Assembly: GCF_001277215.2 (NCBI RefSeq)
Contig: NZ_CP013940.1
Coordinates: 3,038,001 to 3,102,000 of the forward strand
Length of the DNA: 64,000 bases
Source: Cronobacter malonaticus LMG 23826
GTDB lineage: Bacteria > Pseudomonadota > Gammaproteobacteria > Enterobacterales > Enterobacteriaceae
Direction of reading: 5' to 3'
Shown here: positions 41,917 through 52,958 of the stretch, piece by piece
How positions within the stretch are numbered: position 1 is the first letter of the stretch
Layout of the letters: each line of letters starts with the position of its first letter
Notes under the pieces: generated by a model
The model's database searches: none
What the model was told of the DNA's origin: nothing
Seen by the model: the letters and a program-made list of their open reading frames with translations, nothing else
Made by a program: the position numbers and the translations under genes

Positions 41917-43230
41917 CTAAATGTCAGAAAGCGCTTTAGCGGGCGCGGAGACAATTAATCGCTCCGGCAGGAGGAACGAAAACGTGGTGCCTTTGCCAGG
42001 CGTACTTTCAATCTCCAGACGCGCATCGTGGTGCGTCAGCGCATGTTTCACAATCGCAAGCCCCAGCCCACTCCCGCCTGTCTGGCGCGAGCGCGCCTTA
42101 TCAACACGATAGAACCGCTCGGTGAGGCGCGGAATATGCTCCGCGGCAATCCCTGGCCCGGTGTCCGCCACGCTAAAGCGCGCCCCGTTCGCCACGTGCT
42201 CCCAGCGCACGGTGATGTGCGTGCCCTCGGGCGTATGGTTGACCGCGTTATAGACCAGGTTTGAAATCGCGCTGCGCAACTGCTCGTCATTGCCAAGCAC
42301 TTTGAGCTGCGGATCGACCTCAAACGTAAAAGTATGCTTCTGCTGGCTCAGCGTCTGCGCTTCGCGCTCCACCACCCGCAGCATCATCGGCACGTCGATG
42401 GTTTCGTTAAGCTGCATCGCGGGCGCCGCCTCGATTTTCGAGAGCGTGAGTAGCTGTTTCACCAGCCCTTCCATGCGGTAAGTCTGCTCGCGCATAGTGT
42501 GTAGCGCTTTTTCCCGCAGCGGCCCTTCGAGCGTCTGCTCGTGCATCATCTCCAGATACCCCTGCAACACGGTGAGCGGCGTGCGCAACTCATGGCTGAC
42601 GTTGGCGAAGAAGTTGCGCCGCGCGCCTTCGAGCTGGTGCATCTGCGTGACGTCGCGCGCCACCATTAACAGTTGATCTTCGCTGTACGGCATGACGCGA
42701 AACTCAAGATGACGCCCGTTGTTAAGCACCAGATGCAATGGCCGGTTGAACTCCTTGCCGCGCAGATAGCTGGTGAATTCCGGGTAGCGCAGCAGGTTTA
42801 AGATGTTCTGGCCGTTATCGTCCGGCCAGCGCAGGCCGAGAAGCTGTTGCGCAAGGCCGTTACACCAGAAGATGACGCCCTCTTCCGTGGTCAGCACCAC
42901 GGCGTCCGGCAGGGATTCCGCGCCGCTGCGAAAGCGTTTGATAAGATTACCTAGTTCGCGGCGGCGTTTTTTATTGCGCAACTGCATCTGGTGCAGGCCG
43001 TAGAGCAGCGGCTCCCAGCTCCCGCTGCCGGGCGGCGGCGTCATGCTGCGATCCACCCACAGCCACCAGGAGAGTCGCAGCAGATTCCAGAAATGCCAGA
43101 TAAGCAATCCGGTCACCGCCGCCAGTAAAAACCATGCCAGATAGCCGAATATCGCCCCGAGCACCAGCGCCGGGATACAGCAGAGCAACAGCTCCAGCAC
43201 CAGTCTTTTCCATGACAGCCGTTCCAGCAC
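41917..43230 (-). CDS. phoR: Phosphate regulon sensor kinase PhoR
   Basis: PhoR is the inner-membrane histidine kinase that phosphorylates PhoB when phosphate is scarce. Two N-terminal membrane helices (about 10-50) are followed by a PAS domain (about 100-195), the dimerisation domain with His213 in [10 protein letters not shown], and the ATPase domain with [15 protein letters not shown] and GGSGLGLAI boxes. The product has 437 residues, a few more than E. coli. The start codon is GTG (43228-43230), as in E. coli, and the stop is TAG. It lies 22 bases after phoB. Confidence 0.97.
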   Translation of the reverse strand: MLERLSWKRLVLELLLCCIPALVLGAIFGYLAWFLLAAVTGLLIWHFWNLLRLSWWLWVDRSMTPPPGSGSWEPLLYGLHQMQLRNKKRRRELGNLIKRFRSGAESLPDAVVLTTEEGVIFWCNGLAQQLLGLRWPDDNGQNILNLLRYPEFTSYLRGKEFNRPLHLVLNNGRHLEFRVMPYSEDQLLMVARDVTQMHQLEGARRNFFANVSHELRTPLTVLQGYLEMMHEQTLEGPLREKALHTMREQTYRMEGLVKQLLTLSKIEAAPAMQLNETIDVPMMLRVVEREAQTLSQQKHTFTFEVDPQLKVLGNDEQLRSAISNLVYNAVNHTPEGTHITVRWEHVANGARFSVADTGPGIAAEHIPRLTERFYRVDKARSRQTGGSGLGLAIVKHALTHHDARLEIESTPGKGTTFSFLLPERLIVSAPAKALSDI

Positions 43231-43252
43231 GCGTCACACTCCTGTTTTGGGT

Positions 43253-43942
43253 TTAAAAACGGGTTGAGAACCGATAACCCGTACCGCGCACCGTCTGAAC
43301 CATTCTGTCATGACCACTCTGCTCCAGCGCCTTACGCAGGCGGCGGATATGCACATCCACGGTGCGATCTTCCACATACACATTGGTGCCCCAGACGTTA
43401 TTCAGCAGCTGTTCGCGGCTATAAACGCGCTCCGGGTGCGTCATAAAGAAGTGTAACAGCTTGAATTCGGTCGGCCCCATATCGAGGGGGTTTTCGCCGG
43501 TCATCACGCGGTGCGATGACGGATCGAGGCTTAAGCCCTGCATTTCGATAACTTCATCAACGGCCATTGGCGAGATACGACGCATGACCGCTTTAATACG
43601 CGCCACCAGCTCTTTCGGGGAGAACGGTTTGGTAATGTAATCGTCAGCCCCGGTCTCCAGGCCACGCACGCGATCTTCTTCTTCGCCGCGCGCGGTCAGC
43701 ATCACCACAGGGATCTCACGGGTCAGCGCTTCGCGTTTGATATGTTTAATAAACTGGATCCCCGATCCGCCGGGCAGCATCCAGTCCAGCAGAATCAGAT
43801 CGGGCCACGGCTCATTGAGTTGATTCACCGCACTGTCATAATCTTCCGCTTCCACCGGCTGGAAGCCGTTTTGTTCCAGTACGAAACACACCATCTCGCG
43901 GATAGGTGCTTCATCTTCAACGACCAGAATACGTCTCGCCAT
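43253..43942 (-). CDS. phoB: Phosphate regulon response regulator PhoB
   Basis: PhoB activates the Pho regulon. The receiver domain has the phosphorylated Asp53 in [10 protein letters not shown] and conserved acidic residues at 9-10. The C-terminal winged-helix domain begins near 130 and recognises Pho boxes ([16 protein letters not shown]). The product has 229 residues, identical in length to E. coli. PhoB half-sites lie just upstream, so it is autoregulated. In E. coli phoA lies nearby, but it is missing from this window. Confidence 0.98.
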   Translation of the reverse strand: MARRILVVEDEAPIREMVCFVLEQNGFQPVEAEDYDSAVNQLNEPWPDLILLDWMLPGGSGIQFIKHIKREALTREIPVVMLTARGEEEDRVRGLETGADDYITKPFSPKELVARIKAVMRRISPMAVDEVIEMQGLSLDPSSHRVMTGENPLDMGPTEFKLLHFFMTHPERVYSREQLLNNVWGTNVYVEDRTVDVHIRRLRKALEQSGHDRMVQTVRGTGYRFSTRF

Positions 43943-43991
43943 GATTCGCCCTGTTAAATAAAGTAAACAGTATGTTATGCGGCGCCATTAT

Positions 43992-44040
43992 GCGTCAGAT
44001 TTATGACAGATTTATGAAAAAGATGACCGTAAGATGACCT
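43992..44040 (-). promoter_or_regulatory. Pho boxes between phoB and sbcD
   Basis: Read on the minus strand, PhoB-type 7-mers occur at 44034-44040 (AGGTCAT), 44023-44029 (CGGTCAT), 44014-44020 (TTTTCAT), 44003-44009 (CTGTCAT) and 43992-43998 (CTGACGC). Starts are 11, 9, 11 and 11 bases apart. The pair CTGTCAT-AAAT-CTGACGC and its upstream neighbour are the classical phoB box; the AGGTCAT/CGGTCAT pair would be a second box nearer sbcD. Confidence 0.8.
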
Positions 44041-44102
44041 GTCAGCGCAGGCGGTTAAACCCGGCGGCGCGACGAAACAGGACACCCGCCGTACTGGATG
44101 TT

Positions 44103-44108
44103 TATAAT
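44103..44108 (+). promoter_or_regulatory. Candidate -10 element for sbcDC
   Basis: A perfect TATAAT lies 33 bases before the sbcD start. No good -35 is seen at 17 bases, so it may need an activator or may be weak. Confidence 0.4.
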
Positions 44109-44140
44109 CCCCTTCTCGCTTTTTCGCCACAGGGCATCCC

Positions 44141-45355
44141 ATGCGTATTCTGCATACCTCAGACTGGCATCTTGGTCAAAATTTTTACGCCAAAAGCCGC
44201 GCCGCCGAACATGAAGCCTTTCTCGACTGGCTGCTGGAGGCAGCGGTTGCGCATCAGGTAGATGCGATTATCGTCGCGGGCGACATCTTCGATACCGGCG
44301 CGCCGCCAAGCTATGCGCGTGAGCTCTATAACCGCTTTGTGGTCAAACTCCAGGCGGCGAACTGCCCGCTTATCGTGCTCGGCGGCAACCACGATTCGGT
44401 GGCGACGCTCAATGAATCCCGCGAACTGCTGGCCTGCCTCAATACCCACGTTATCGCCAGCGCGCAGCTTACGCCAGAAACGCAGGCCACGCTTTTATAC
44501 CGCCGCGACGGCGAACCTGGCGCGGTGCTCTGTCCGGTGCCGTTTTTGCGCCCGCGCGACGTGCTGCGAAGCCTTGGCGGGCAGTCGGGCCGTGAAAAGC
44601 AGCAGCAACTGCTGGAGGCCATCAGCCTGCACTATCAACAGAGCTATGAGGCCGCCTGCCAGCTTCGCGGCGAGCGTAACCTGCCGATTATCGCGACCGG
44701 CCATCTGACCACCGTTGGCGTAACCAAAAGTGACGCGGTACGCGACATTTATATAGGCACGCTCGACGCCTTCCCCGCAGACCGCTTTCCCCCCGCCGAT
44801 TACATTGCGCTCGGGCATATTCACCGCGCCCAGAAAGTGGCGGGCTGCGAGCATATCCGCTACAGCGGCTCGCCGATTGCGCTGAGCTTTGATGAAACCG
44901 GCAAAGAGAAAAGCGTTTATCTGGTGGAGTTTGCCGATGGCAAACTGCGCGACGTCACGGCCCTGCCGGTGCCGGTCAGCCAGCCGCTGGCGGTGCTGAA
45001 AGGCAGCCTGGAGTCCATTACCGCGCAGCTCGAACAGTGGCGCGACGCGCCGGACGAGCCGAAAGTCTGGCTCGATATCGAAATCGACACCGCTGAATTT
45101 CTGCATGATATGCACCGCCAGATAAGCGTGCTCACCGAAAGCCTGCCGGTGGAGGTCGTTCTGCTGCGCCGCAGCCGCGAAATGCGCGCGCGCGCGCTCG
45201 GCACGCTCAGCACCGAAACGCTTAGCGAGCTGGGGCCGGAAGAGGTGTTTGAACGACGCCTTGAACTGGAGGCGTTTGAGGAGCCGGAGAAAGCGCGCCT
45301 GCGCACGCTCTTCGCCCGCACGCTGGAGAGCCTGCACGAGGAGGATGAGGCATGA
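44141..45355 (+). CDS. sbcD: Nuclease SbcCD subunit D (Mre11 homologue)
   Basis: SbcD is the nuclease subunit of SbcCD, which cuts DNA hairpins and processes blocked ends. The phosphoesterase motifs are in order: TSDWHLGQ (6-13), [23 protein letters not shown] and ALGHIH, giving the two-manganese site. The C-terminal part binds SbcC. The product has 404 residues. Its stop overlaps the sbcC start by four bases (ATGA), so the two are coupled. It is divergent from phoB. Confidence 0.97.
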   Translation: MRILHTSDWHLGQNFYAKSRAAEHEAFLDWLLEAAVAHQVDAIIVAGDIFDTGAPPSYARELYNRFVVKLQAANCPLIVLGGNHDSVATLNESRELLACLNTHVIASAQLTPETQATLLYRRDGEPGAVLCPVPFLRPRDVLRSLGGQSGREKQQQLLEAISLHYQQSYEAACQLRGERNLPIIATGHLTTVGVTKSDAVRDIYIGTLDAFPADRFPPADYIALGHIHRAQKVAGCEHIRYSGSPIALSFDETGKEKSVYLVEFADGKLRDVTALPVPVSQPLAVLKGSLESITAQLEQWRDAPDEPKVWLDIEIDTAEFLHDMHRQISVLTESLPVEVVLLRRSREMRARALGTLSTETLSELGPEEVFERRLELEAFEEPEKARLRTLFARTLESLHEEDEA

Positions 45356-48300
45356 AAATCTTAACTCTACGGCTAAAAAACCTGAACTCGCTGAAAGGCG
45401 AATGGAAAATCGACTTTACCGCCGAACCGTTCGCGAGCAACGGGCTGTTCGCGATCACCGGCCCGACCGGCGCGGGCAAAACCACGCTGCTGGATGCCAT
45501 CTGCCTTGCGCTCTACCACCGCACGCCGCGCCTGAACGCGCTGTCGCAAAGCCAGAATGACCTGATGACGCGCGACACCGCCGAGTGTCTGGCGGAAGTG
45601 GAGTTTGAAGTCAAAGGCGTCGCCTGGCGCGCCTTCTGGAGCCAGAGCCGCGCGCGCGGCCAGCCGGATGGCAATTTACAGGCCCCGCGTGTGGAGCTGG
45701 CGCGCTGCGAAGACGGCAAAATCGTCGCCGATAAAATCAAAGACAAACTCGACAGAATTGCCGCGCTGACGGGCCTCGATTACGACCGTTTCACCCGTTC
45801 GATGATGCTCTCGCAGGGCCAGTTCGCCGCGTTTCTCAATGCCGAAGCCAAAGCGCGTGCCGAACTGCTGGAAGAACTGACCGGTACCGAAATCTACGGC
45901 CAGGTCTCGGCACGTATTTTCGAACAGCATAAAGAGGCCCGCAGCCAGCTTGAGAAGCTCGAATCGCAGGCGCAGGGCGTGCGGCTGCTGGACGAAGCGC
46001 AGCGGGAAAGCTTAACCACAGGTTTGCAGGCGCTTACTGACGAGGAAAAAACGCTGCTTGCCCGCCAGCGCCAGTTACAGCAAGAGCACCTGTGGCTGAC
46101 GCAGCGCACCGCGCTTGCCCGCGCGCTCGACGCGGCACGCCAGGCCGCGGCTGCGGCGGATGCGGCGTTACAGGCCGCCGCCCCGGATCTCGCGCGGCTT
46201 GAAGCGGCGCTACCGGCGGAAAAACTGCGTCCGGCGTGGCTGCGCTGTCAGGAGCTGGAAACCACCCTTGCCGCCACCGGTCGCCAGCATGAAGAAGTAA
46301 GCGTTCGCTTACAGGAAAGCCAGCAGCGCCGCCGGGAGATCCGCCAGGCCGCCGCGCAACAGGCGCAGGTGCAGACGGCGGAACTCACGCAACTCGGCCA
46401 GTGGCTGACGGAGCATGACCGCTTTCGCCTCTGGAGCAGCGAGCTCGCAGGCTGGCGCGCGGTGCTGGCGCATCAAAAACGCGACCGCGACCAGCTCCGC
46501 GCGCTGAACGAGACGCTCGACGCCACCCGCCGCAAGCGAGACGCGCTGCCGGACGCCGGGCTTGCGCTCTCGCCGGAGGACGCCGCGCAGGCGCTGGCGC
46601 AGCTTAACGAGCAGCGCCCGCTGCGCCAGAAGCTTTCAACGCTCCAGTCATCCTTTGCGCCCCTGACGCGCCGTAAAGCGCGCCTGCAGGAGACGAACAG
46701 CGTCCTGCAAACGCAGATCCAGCAGCTTGAGCAGCAGCTGGCGCAAAAGCGTCAGGATTACAAAACTAAACAACAGGATGTGGAGCGCGCGAAAGCGGTC
46801 TGCGATCTGGAGCAGCGTATCGCGAGCCTCGTTGAAGAGCGCGCGCGCCTGCAACCCGGCAGCCCCTGCCCGCTGTGCGGCGCGACCGAACACCCGGCCG
46901 TGGAGGCGTATCAGGCGCTGAAGCCTGACGCGAGCCGCCTGCGTCTTGCGCAACTGGAGCAGGAGAAAGAGCAGCTCGGCACCGAGGGCGCAGCGCTGCG
47001 CGGCCAGCTCGACGCGCTGATGAAACAGCGCCAGCAGCAGGAAAGCGAAGCGGCAAGCCTGCTGGAAGAAGAGCAAGCACTCACCTCACAATGGCAGACG
47101 CTCTGTGCGGCGGCCGGTCTCACCCAGGCACCAGGCGACGATCTCACCCCGTGGCTTGACGAACAGACCCGCCGCGAACAGCAGTTGCACCTGCTGCGCG
47201 AGCGTCAGATGCTGGAGGCCACGCTTGAAGGCACGCAGCGTCAGGTCACGTCGCTGGAAGCGGCCTGGCAGACGCAGCAGGCGGCGCTGCGCGACCAGCT
47301 TGACGCCTTCGCCCTGCCCGCGCCGGATGCCGACAACCCTGCGCCGTGGTTCGCCGAACGTGAAGAAGAGACGCGCCGCTGGCAGCAGTATCACGAACGC
47401 CAGCAACGCCTGCGTGAACAGCTTTCCGCCTGTGAAGCGCTGCTGAGCCTGTTGCCACAGGAGGGCGACGCGCAGGCGGCGTCACTCGCAGCAGACGAAC
47501 TACCGCGCGCGGGCCAGGAGATCCATACGCGCTGTTTATCGCTGGAAGCGCAGTGGCAGACACTCGGCGCGCAGCTTCTGCAGGAGCGCGCGCGCTACCA
47601 GAATGCGGTGCAGGCATTTGACGCAGCGCTCGCCGTAAGCCCGTTTGCGGATAAAGCAGCGTTTCTCGCCGCCCTGCTGGATGACGCCACCCGAAGCCAC
47701 CTTGAAGCCCAAAAACAGCGGCTGGAGCGCGAGCGTGAAACGCAGCACACGCTGCTCGCACAGGCGCAGCAGGCGCTGGAGCGCCACCTGAGCGCGCGCC
47801 CGGAAGCCATGGACGACACGGCTGACGCACAGCAGAGCGAAGCTGCGCTCACGGCAGTGACAGAGCAACTGCGTGATAACACCACGCGCCAGGGCGAGCT
47901 GCGCCAGCAGTTGCGCCAGGACGAAGAGAGCCGCACTCAGCTCGCCGCACTTCTTGGCCAGATTGACGAAGCCAGGCGCGAGGCCGACGAATGGGGCCAG
48001 CTCAACCATCTGGTCGGCTCGCAGAAAGGCGATAAATTCCGTAAGTTCGCACAGGGGCTGACGCTGGATAATCTGGTATGGCTGGCCAATAACCAGTTAG
48101 CGCGCCTGCATGGCCGCTACCTGCTTAAACGCAAGCTGAGCGAAGATCTGGAGCTGGAAGTGGTGGACACCTGGCAGGCGGACGCGGTGCGCGACACCCG
48201 CACGCTCTCCGGCGGCGAAAGCTTCCTGGTGAGTCTCGCGCTGGCGCTGGCGCTCTCAGATCTGGTGAGCCATAAAACCCGCATCGATTCGCTGTTTCTG

Positions 48301-48501
48301 GATGAGGGTTTCGGCACGCTGGACGCCCAGACGCTCGATACGGCGCTGGATGCCCTCGACGCGCTGAACGCCAGCGGCAAAACCATCGGCGTTATCAGCC
48401 ACGTGGAGGCGATGAAAGAGCGTATCCCGGTGCAGATCAAAGTAAGAAAGATTAACGGCCTTGGCGTGAGCCGCCTGGCGCGCGAGTATCAGGTCGATTA
48501 A
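45352..48501 (+). CDS. sbcC: Nuclease SbcCD subunit C (Rad50 homologue)
   Basis: SbcC is the SMC-like ATPase of the SbcCD complex. The N-terminal Walker A is GPTGAGKT (37-44). Two long coiled-coil arms (about 200-490 and 520-850) flank the zinc hook CPLC at 506-509. The ABC signature LSGGES is at 952-957 and Walker B ([11 protein letters not shown]) near 980-990. The product has 1,049 residues, one more than E. coli. K-12 carries araJ between sbcC and mak; here mak follows at once after a shared terminator. Confidence 0.97.
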   Translation: MKILTLRLKNLNSLKGEWKIDFTAEPFASNGLFAITGPTGAGKTTLLDAICLALYHRTPRLNALSQSQNDLMTRDTAECLAEVEFEVKGVAWRAFWSQSRARGQPDGNLQAPRVELARCEDGKIVADKIKDKLDRIAALTGLDYDRFTRSMMLSQGQFAAFLNAEAKARAELLEELTGTEIYGQVSARIFEQHKEARSQLEKLESQAQGVRLLDEAQRESLTTGLQALTDEEKTLLARQRQLQQEHLWLTQRTALARALDAARQAAAAADAALQAAAPDLARLEAALPAEKLRPAWLRCQELETTLAATGRQHEEVSVRLQESQQRRREIRQAAAQQAQVQTAELTQLGQWLTEHDRFRLWSSELAGWRAVLAHQKRDRDQLRALNETLDATRRKRDALPDAGLALSPEDAAQALAQLNEQRPLRQKLSTLQSSFAPLTRRKARLQETNSVLQTQIQQLEQQLAQKRQDYKTKQQDVERAKAVCDLEQRIASLVEERARLQPGSPCPLCGATEHPAVEAYQALKPDASRLRLAQLEQEKEQLGTEGAALRGQLDALMKQRQQQESEAASLLEEEQALTSQWQTLCAAAGLTQAPGDDLTPWLDEQTRREQQLHLLRERQMLEATLEGTQRQVTSLEAAWQTQQAALRDQLDAFALPAPDADNPAPWFAEREEETRRWQQYHERQQRLREQLSACEALLSLLPQEGDAQAASLAADELPRAGQEIHTRCLSLEAQWQTLGAQLLQERARYQNAVQAFDAALAVSPFADKAAFLAALLDDATRSHLEAQKQRLERERETQHTLLAQAQQALERHLSARPEAMDDTADAQQSEAALTAVTEQLRDNTTRQGELRQQLRQDEESRTQLAALLGQIDEARREADEWGQLNHLVGSQKGDKFRKFAQGLTLDNLVWLANNQLARLHGRYLLKRKLSEDLELEVVDTWQADAVRDTRTLSGGESFLVSLALALALSDLVSHKTRIDSLFLDEGFGTLDAQTLDTALDALDALNASGKTIGVISHVEAMKERIPVQIKVRKINGLGVSRLAREYQVD

Positions 48502-48510
48502 GGCCAATAA

Positions 48511-48540
48511 AAAAGGGGGCATGGTGCCCCTTTCTTTTTA
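48511..48540. terminator. Bidirectional terminator between sbcC and mak
   Basis: GGGGCA (48516-48521) pairs with TGCCCC (48525-48530), with A runs on the left and TTTCTTTTT on the right. Confidence 0.88.
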
Positions 48541-49452
48541 TTAACGCACTACCGGCCAGAGCCACGCTGCGCCGCGCACGCCGCTCGAATCGCCATGCGC
48601 CGCTTTGCGCACCGGCGTTTCGCACTCGCCGCCGAACACCCAGTGTTTCATCAGCGGCGGCACGGTTTTATAAAGCCGGTCAACATTGCTCATACCACCT
48701 CCCAGCACAATCACATCCGGGTCGAGAATATTGACGATATGCGCCAGCGATTTCGCAAGCCGCATCTCGTAGCGGCTGAGCGCAAGCTCCGCCAGCACGT
48801 CCTGGGCCTCTACCAGCCGGATGATTTCGCTGCCCTTGAGCGGCTGGCCGCTTAAGCGATGATAGTCGGTCGCAAAGCCCGTGCCGGAGATAAAGGTTTC
48901 GATACAGCCCTGCTTGCCGCAGTAGCACGGTACTTCTTCACGGTAGCGCAGTTCGTCTTCATCCATCCACGGCAGCGGATTATGGCCCCACTCGCCCGCG
49001 TTGCCGTTGGCCCCGATATGGCTCATGCCGCCCAGCGCAATGCCGGAGCCGCATCCGGTGCCGATGATGACCGCAAAGACGGTCTGCGCGCCCTTCGCCG
49101 CGCCGTCGACCGCCTCCGACACGGCAAAACAGTTAGCGTCGTTGGCGAGCCGTACCTCACGAGAAAGCCGCGCGCTGAGGTCTTTATCCAGCGCCTGACC
49201 GTTCAGCCACGTGGAGTTGGCGTTTTTAACGACGCCCGTATAGGGCGAGAGCGTGCCCGGAATGCCGACGCCGACAGTGCCGCGCTCGCCGGTCTCTTTT
49301 TCGGCAAGCTCAACGAGACCGGCTATGGTTTCGATGGTTTGCGGGTAGTCGTCACGCGGCGTCGGCACACGGTGGCGAAAACGCTGCTCGCCGTCGTCGC
49401 CAAGCGCAATCACTTCGGTTTTGGTGCCGCCTAAATCGATCCCAATACGCAC
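48541..49452 (-). CDS. mak: Fructokinase Mak (ROK family)
   Basis: Mak phosphorylates fructose, and mannose weakly, in the cytoplasm. It is a ROK-family kinase: the phosphate motif [11 protein letters not shown] is at 4-14, the catalytic region is in EWGHNPLPW, and the zinc-binding ROK signature is [12 protein letters not shown]. The product has 303 residues, nearly the E. coli length. The start codon is GTG (49450-49452), as in E. coli. Confidence 0.95.
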   Translation of the reverse strand: MRIGIDLGGTKTEVIALGDDGEQRFRHRVPTPRDDYPQTIETIAGLVELAEKETGERGTVGVGIPGTLSPYTGVVKNANSTWLNGQALDKDLSARLSREVRLANDANCFAVSEAVDGAAKGAQTVFAVIIGTGCGSGIALGGMSHIGANGNAGEWGHNPLPWMDEDELRYREEVPCYCGKQGCIETFISGTGFATDYHRLSGQPLKGSEIIRLVEAQDVLAELALSRYEMRLAKSLAHIVNILDPDVIVLGGGMSNVDRLYKTVPPLMKHWVFGGECETPVRKAAHGDSSGVRGAAWLWPVVR

Positions 49453-49578
49453 GTCTGCTTCCTCATATTCAATGACTTACCAGGAGAGTAGATAACCTGT
49501 CCGTGAAAGGCAATGAAACGCCGCGGCTGATTCGTTATCATGCCCGCTGCGTTTAACTACCAGGCCGTGGAAATTAAC

Positions 49579-50490
49579 ATGCTGTGGTTCAAAAATTTAA
49601 TGGTTTACCGTTTAAACCGCGACGCCGCGCTGCGTGCGGATGAGATGGAAAAACAGTTAGCTGCGTTTACCTTCACCCCGTGCGGCAGCCAGGATATGGC
49701 GAAAACCGGCTGGGTGCCGCCCATGGGCGGCGGCAGCGACGCGCTTACCCACGCCGCCAACGGCCAGATTGTGATTTGCGCGCGCAAAGAAGAGAAAATT
49801 CTGCCAGCGCCGGTAATCAAACAGGCGCTGGAGGCGAAAATCGCCCGTCTGGAGGCCGATCAGGGCCGTAAGCTTAAAAAGACGGAAAAAGATTCACTGA
49901 AAGATGAAGTGCTGCATTCGCTGCTGCCGCGCGCCTTCAGCCGCTTCAGCCAGACCATGATGTGGATCGATACCACCAGCGGGCTTATCGTCGTGGACTG
50001 CGCCAGCGCCAAAAAAGCGGAAGATACGCTGGCGCTGCTGCGTAAAAGCCTCGGCTCGCTGCCGGTGGTGCCGCTGACGCTGGAAAACCCGATTGAGCTG
50101 ACGCTCACCGAGTGGGTGCGCGCCAATAACGTGCCGCAGGGTTTTCAGCTGCTGGATGAAGCGGAGCTTAAGGCCATTCTGGAAGATGGCGGCGTGATCC
50201 GCTGTAAAAAGCAGGAGCTGGTGAGCGACGAGATCGCGGTGCATATCGAAGCAGGGAAAGTGGTCACCAAACTGGCGCTCGACTGGCAGCAGCGCGTGCA
50301 GTTTATGCTGTGCGACGACGGCTCGCTGAAGCGCCTGAAATTTGCCGATGAGCTTCGCGATCAGAACGACGACATCGCGCGTGAAGATGTGGCGCAACGC
50401 TTTGACGCCGATTTCACGCTGATGACCGGCGAACTGGCGGCGCTGATTCAGAACTTAGTGGAAGCGCTGGGCGGCGAAGCCCAACGCTGA
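49579..50490 (+). CDS. rdgC: Recombination-associated protein RdgC
   Basis: RdgC is a ring-forming DNA-binding protein of the nucleoid that restrains RecA. The start at 49579 ([12 protein letters not shown]) gives 303 residues, exactly the E. coli length; a longer in-frame start is rejected. Family stretches include [14 protein letters not shown] and [12 protein letters not shown]. It is divergent from mak and convergent with ppnP. Confidence 0.97.
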   Translation: MLWFKNLMVYRLNRDAALRADEMEKQLAAFTFTPCGSQDMAKTGWVPPMGGGSDALTHAANGQIVICARKEEKILPAPVIKQALEAKIARLEADQGRKLKKTEKDSLKDEVLHSLLPRAFSRFSQTMMWIDTTSGLIVVDCASAKKAEDTLALLRKSLGSLPVVPLTLENPIELTLTEWVRANNVPQGFQLLDEAELKAILEDGGVIRCKKQELVSDEIAVHIEAGKVVTKLALDWQQRVQFMLCDDGSLKRLKFADELRDQNDDIAREDVAQRFDADFTLMTGELAALIQNLVEALGGEAQR

Positions 50491-50497
50491 TGCATTC

Positions 50498-50521
50498 GCG
50501 TCGTCCCGCCCGGGGCGACGC
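50498..50521. terminator. GC hairpin between convergent rdgC and ppnP
   Basis: GCGTCGTCCC (50498-50507) pairs with GGGGCGACGC (50512-50521), with one G-T pair, around GCCC. There is no T-tract on either side, so it may stop transcription poorly or protect 3' ends. Confidence 0.45.
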
Positions 50522-50523
50522 GC

Positions 50524-50808
50524 TTACAGGTAGCGGCAGAGATAGGATGTCGGCTCGGCGACCTGCAGATGAAACTCGCTATGCCCCGGTACGTGGAATA
50601 CCTGCCCCGCTTCATACGTTTTCCATTCGGTTTCGCCCGGCAACAGAACATGCAGCGCGCCGCTCACCACCGTCATCTCTTCCGGCTGCGCGGTGCCGAA
50701 CGTGTATTCCCCTTCCGCCATCACGCCCACACTGGCGCGGCCCGTGCTGCTGCTGGTGAAGCCGATAGATTTCACTTTACCGGAAAAGTAGTCGTTACTC
50801 TGAAGCAT
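50524..50808 (-). CDS. ppnP: Pyrimidine/purine nucleoside phosphorylase PpnP
   Basis: PpnP (formerly YaiE) is a small cupin-fold enzyme that splits diverse nucleosides with phosphate. The 94-residue product matches E. coli over its length, with [16 protein letters not shown] and [12 protein letters not shown] cupin strands. It lies 83 bases after aroM on the same strand. Together with tsx in this window it could serve nucleoside use, but no link beyond that is visible. Confidence 0.95.
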   Translation of the reverse strand: MLQSNDYFSGKVKSIGFTSSSTGRASVGVMAEGEYTFGTAQPEEMTVVSGALHVLLPGETEWKTYEAGQVFHVPGHSEFHLQVAEPTSYLCRYL

Positions 50809-50891
50809 AAGCAGGCCCTTACTGAAAAAATGGTTGGAAAAACAATATAGAGGGCCAGCCGGAGCGCTGTCACGTAAATTGTGACAACGGC

Positions 50892-51569
50892 TCAGACAAG
50901 CAGTTCGGAAGCGAGACGCGCCACCAGGACATTACTGAGCAGTACCGGTACATCCAGCGCTTTTTGCAGCAGATCGCGGTGTTTTTGATGAAAACCGAGG
51001 CAGTCGAGCAACAGCACATCCACTCCTTGTGCCAGCAGATCGCGCCCGGCATTAACCAGCTCATCTTCTGTGCCGTAAAACGGGTTCGCCAGTGTGTACA
51101 GCGGCGGATTTTCCAGCACCTGCCATTTCTGCGCCTGTGCAGGCATCAGCTCCGGGATAGGTAAAATGATCCCAACCTGATGACCGTCGACAATCGAGGC
51201 GACCAGCGGCGGAATAATGCGATCCGGCTCCAGCAGCATCGCGTTGCGCGCGCGCAGGCCGGAAAAACGCTGCGTGCTCATCAGTAAGATAACGTCATAG
51301 CCCTGGTTATCGAGCACTTCGATAACGCTTTGCAACGCCCTTTCGGTTTTGGCTTTTGAAACCGTCGCTTTTTCACCGTCGGCGAGCATAGTGATGATCG
51401 TCTCCTCACTCCCTGACGCACCATAATCTTCCATCGCCTCGGCGCGCGACAGTTTCCCCATGAGACTGATATGGGTGATGTGCTGCTCATCGATATGTTC
51501 GGTTAACAGCGGGAGAATCTCACTGACGGGCACTACGCCGATGGTAAGTATGGCCAGAGTCGCACGCAT
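50892..51569 (-). CDS. aroM: AroM family protein
   Basis: AroM is a 225-residue cytoplasmic protein related to Asp/Glu racemases; its function is unknown. In E. coli it is expressed with aroL under TyrR. The early motif [13 protein letters not shown] and the later [13 protein letters not shown], with the Cys expected of a racemase-like site, are visible. It is separated from yaiA by 259 bases with a perfect 13-bp hairpin, so coexpression with aroL may be reduced here. Confidence 0.93.
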   Translation of the reverse strand: MRATLAILTIGVVPVSEILPLLTEHIDEQHITHISLMGKLSRAEAMEDYGASGSEETIITMLADGEKATVSKAKTERALQSVIEVLDNQGYDVILLMSTQRFSGLRARNAMLLEPDRIIPPLVASIVDGHQVGIILPIPELMPAQAQKWQVLENPPLYTLANPFYGTEDELVNAGRDLLAQGVDVLLLDCLGFHQKHRDLLQKALDVPVLLSNVLVARLASELLV

Positions 51570-51784
51570 TTTTATCGCCTTGGTTTACAGCCTCTCAAAC
51601 AGTTAACGACACCTTTCACCCATAACTTGAGCGCAAGCGAAAGATGGATCACAAAGCGTAGCAGCTTCCGGGTAAAGTCCGCAGAAAAAAGCCAGCTGCC
51701 GCTCAACAATAATCATAACGTATCGTTAACATTAGGTTTGGATGAAAGGTGTGATGCAAAGCGGCAGCGACGCTTTTTCGGAGT

Positions 51785-51820
51785 GGCGGAAAGCGCAGCG
51801 CGACGCGTGCGCTTTCCGCC
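51785..51820 (-). promoter_or_regulatory. Perfect 13-bp inverted repeat between yaiA and aroM
   Basis: GGCGGAAAGCGCA (51785-51797) pairs exactly with TGCGCTTTCCGCC (51808-51820) around ten bases. It begins nine bases after the yaiA stop on the minus strand. No T-tract follows, so it is better seen as an RNA-stabilising stem or processing signal than as a classical terminator. Confidence 0.65.
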
Positions 51821-51828
51821 GGTCAGGA

Positions 51829-52020
51829 TCAGGATTTGTCCGGGTCTTCGTAACGGCGCTTGGCGTCCAGCGCTTCATGCTCGGTAGGGTGCTCGCTGAT
51901 AAGCGAATCCGGCTCGGGATGATCGGCACGTAACTGATAGGTGGTCACGGTTTTTCCCGGCACGCCTTTTTCAACGGGAACCACGCGCGCCTCGCGCGGA
52001 TAAGGGGGTCTGGTCGGCAT
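51829..52020 (-). CDS. yaiA: YaiA family small protein
   Basis: This 63-residue protein of unknown function matches E. coli YaiA closely ([11 protein letters not shown] at the start, [16 protein letters not shown] in the middle, [10 protein letters not shown] at the end). It is rich in Pro and charged residues. The start at 52020 is chosen by homology and the upstream AAGGAAG. It follows aroL by about 50 bases in the aroL-yaiA-aroM operon. Confidence 0.93.
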   Translation of the reverse strand: MPTRPPYPREARVVPVEKGVPGKTVTTYQLRADHPEPDSLISEHPTEHEALDAKRRYEDPDKS

Positions 52021-52072
52021 AGCGCTTCCTTGTTTTTCGGTCAGAAGCGTTAAGTATAGACAATCCCGGCGG

Positions 52073-52597
52073 TTAGCTGGCGTGCGCAACCTGCAGTGCG
52101 TCAATAATACGGGAAACAATGACCGCAGGCGCGTCGGCGGCATCAATCACGTGGTGGGCGCACTCGCGATAGAGCGCGTCGCGCACTGCCAGCACGTCAG
52201 CTATCTCTTCCGTCATCGGTTTGCCGGTGAGCGTCGGGCGCTGCCCTGCTTCCGGAAAGGCTTCAAGCCGCTGCGCCAGCACATCGACCGGCACGTTAAG
52301 ATAAATCACCACGCCATGCGCGCGCATAAACTCGCGGTTCTCGTCACGCAGCACCATGCCGCCGCCGGTGGCCACGACCGTCGCGGGCGCGGTAACCGCC
52401 TGCAACGCCTTGCTTTCACGGGCGCGAAAGCCCGGCCAGCCCTCTCTCTCCACCACCTCGGCGACCGTCATCTGCGTCTGCTCCAGCAGCCAGCGATCGG
52501 TATCGGCAAAGCCGTACGCCAGCGCACGAGCCAGCGCCTCGCCGGTAGTAGTTTTTCCGCAGCCGCGCGCGCCGACTAAATAAATGGGTTGATTCAT
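52073..52597 (-). CDS. aroL: Shikimate kinase II
   Basis: AroL phosphorylates shikimate on the way to chorismate and the aromatic amino acids. The P-loop is GARGCGKTT (9-17), the shikimate-binding Asp is in FADTDRW and GGG is in VATGGGMVL. The product has 174 residues, the E. coli length. Upstream are clear TyrR and TrpR sites (52661-52707), so it is repressed by tyrosine and tryptophan as in E. coli. Confidence 0.97.
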   Translation of the reverse strand: MNQPIYLVGARGCGKTTTGEALARALAYGFADTDRWLLEQTQMTVAEVVEREGWPGFRARESKALQAVTAPATVVATGGGMVLRDENREFMRAHGVVIYLNVPVDVLAQRLEAFPEAGQRPTLTGKPMTEEIADVLAVRDALYRECAHHVIDAADAPAVIVSRIIDALQVAHAS

Positions 52598-52958
52598 GGA
52601 TGGATTACCTCACCTTCCGCCAGCGGAGAAAGGATTAGACAGCAGGCCGTAAGCCGTGAGTTTAACAACAAACTAGTACACAAGACAGGCGTAAATTTAA
52701 ACTTACAAAAAGGTTTGGGCTGAACAGCACCCCGCGCAGGACAACCCTTCTTCCGTCTTAAGGGTGTAAAGCCACGATACCACCGGCGAGTATTCGCCAG
52801 GCGCGCCCACCATACTTGAAAGGACACGCACAACACAACCCCGCCGTCCGCCGCACCCGGTTACATATTTCTTATTTCCTTTACGCGCCGGATATTTACA
52901 AGCGCCGATTTTTCTCCAGACTTAACTATTGACGCGTTCAATGACAGAGGGATGAATC
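52598..52958. other. Divergent aroL/DUF2076 intergenic region
   Basis: No supported gene lies in these 361 bases. The aroL side holds TyrR and TrpR operators. The DUF2076 side is plain; only AGAGG before the start is clear. A minus-strand open frame at 52594-52836 runs through the operators and is not credible. Confidence 0.65.
52661..52707 (-). promoter_or_regulatory. aroL control region: TrpR operator and TyrR box
   Basis: CGTAAATTTAAACTTACA (52690-52707) matches the TyrR box TGTAAA-N6-TTTACA at 10 of 12 positions. On the minus strand TGTACTAGTTTG (to 52669) followed by TTGTTAAA (52661-52680 in all) closely resembles the TrpR operator of E. coli aroL. Confidence 0.82.

Noticed and set aside
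41752..41958. 68-codon open frame between brnQ and phoR
   Set aside because: It runs through the phoR terminator into the end of phoR and has no recognisable product.
52594..52836. 80-codon minus-strand open frame upstream of aroL
   Set aside because: It covers the TyrR and TrpR operators and overlaps the aroL start; Cys/Arg-rich composition looks non-coding.
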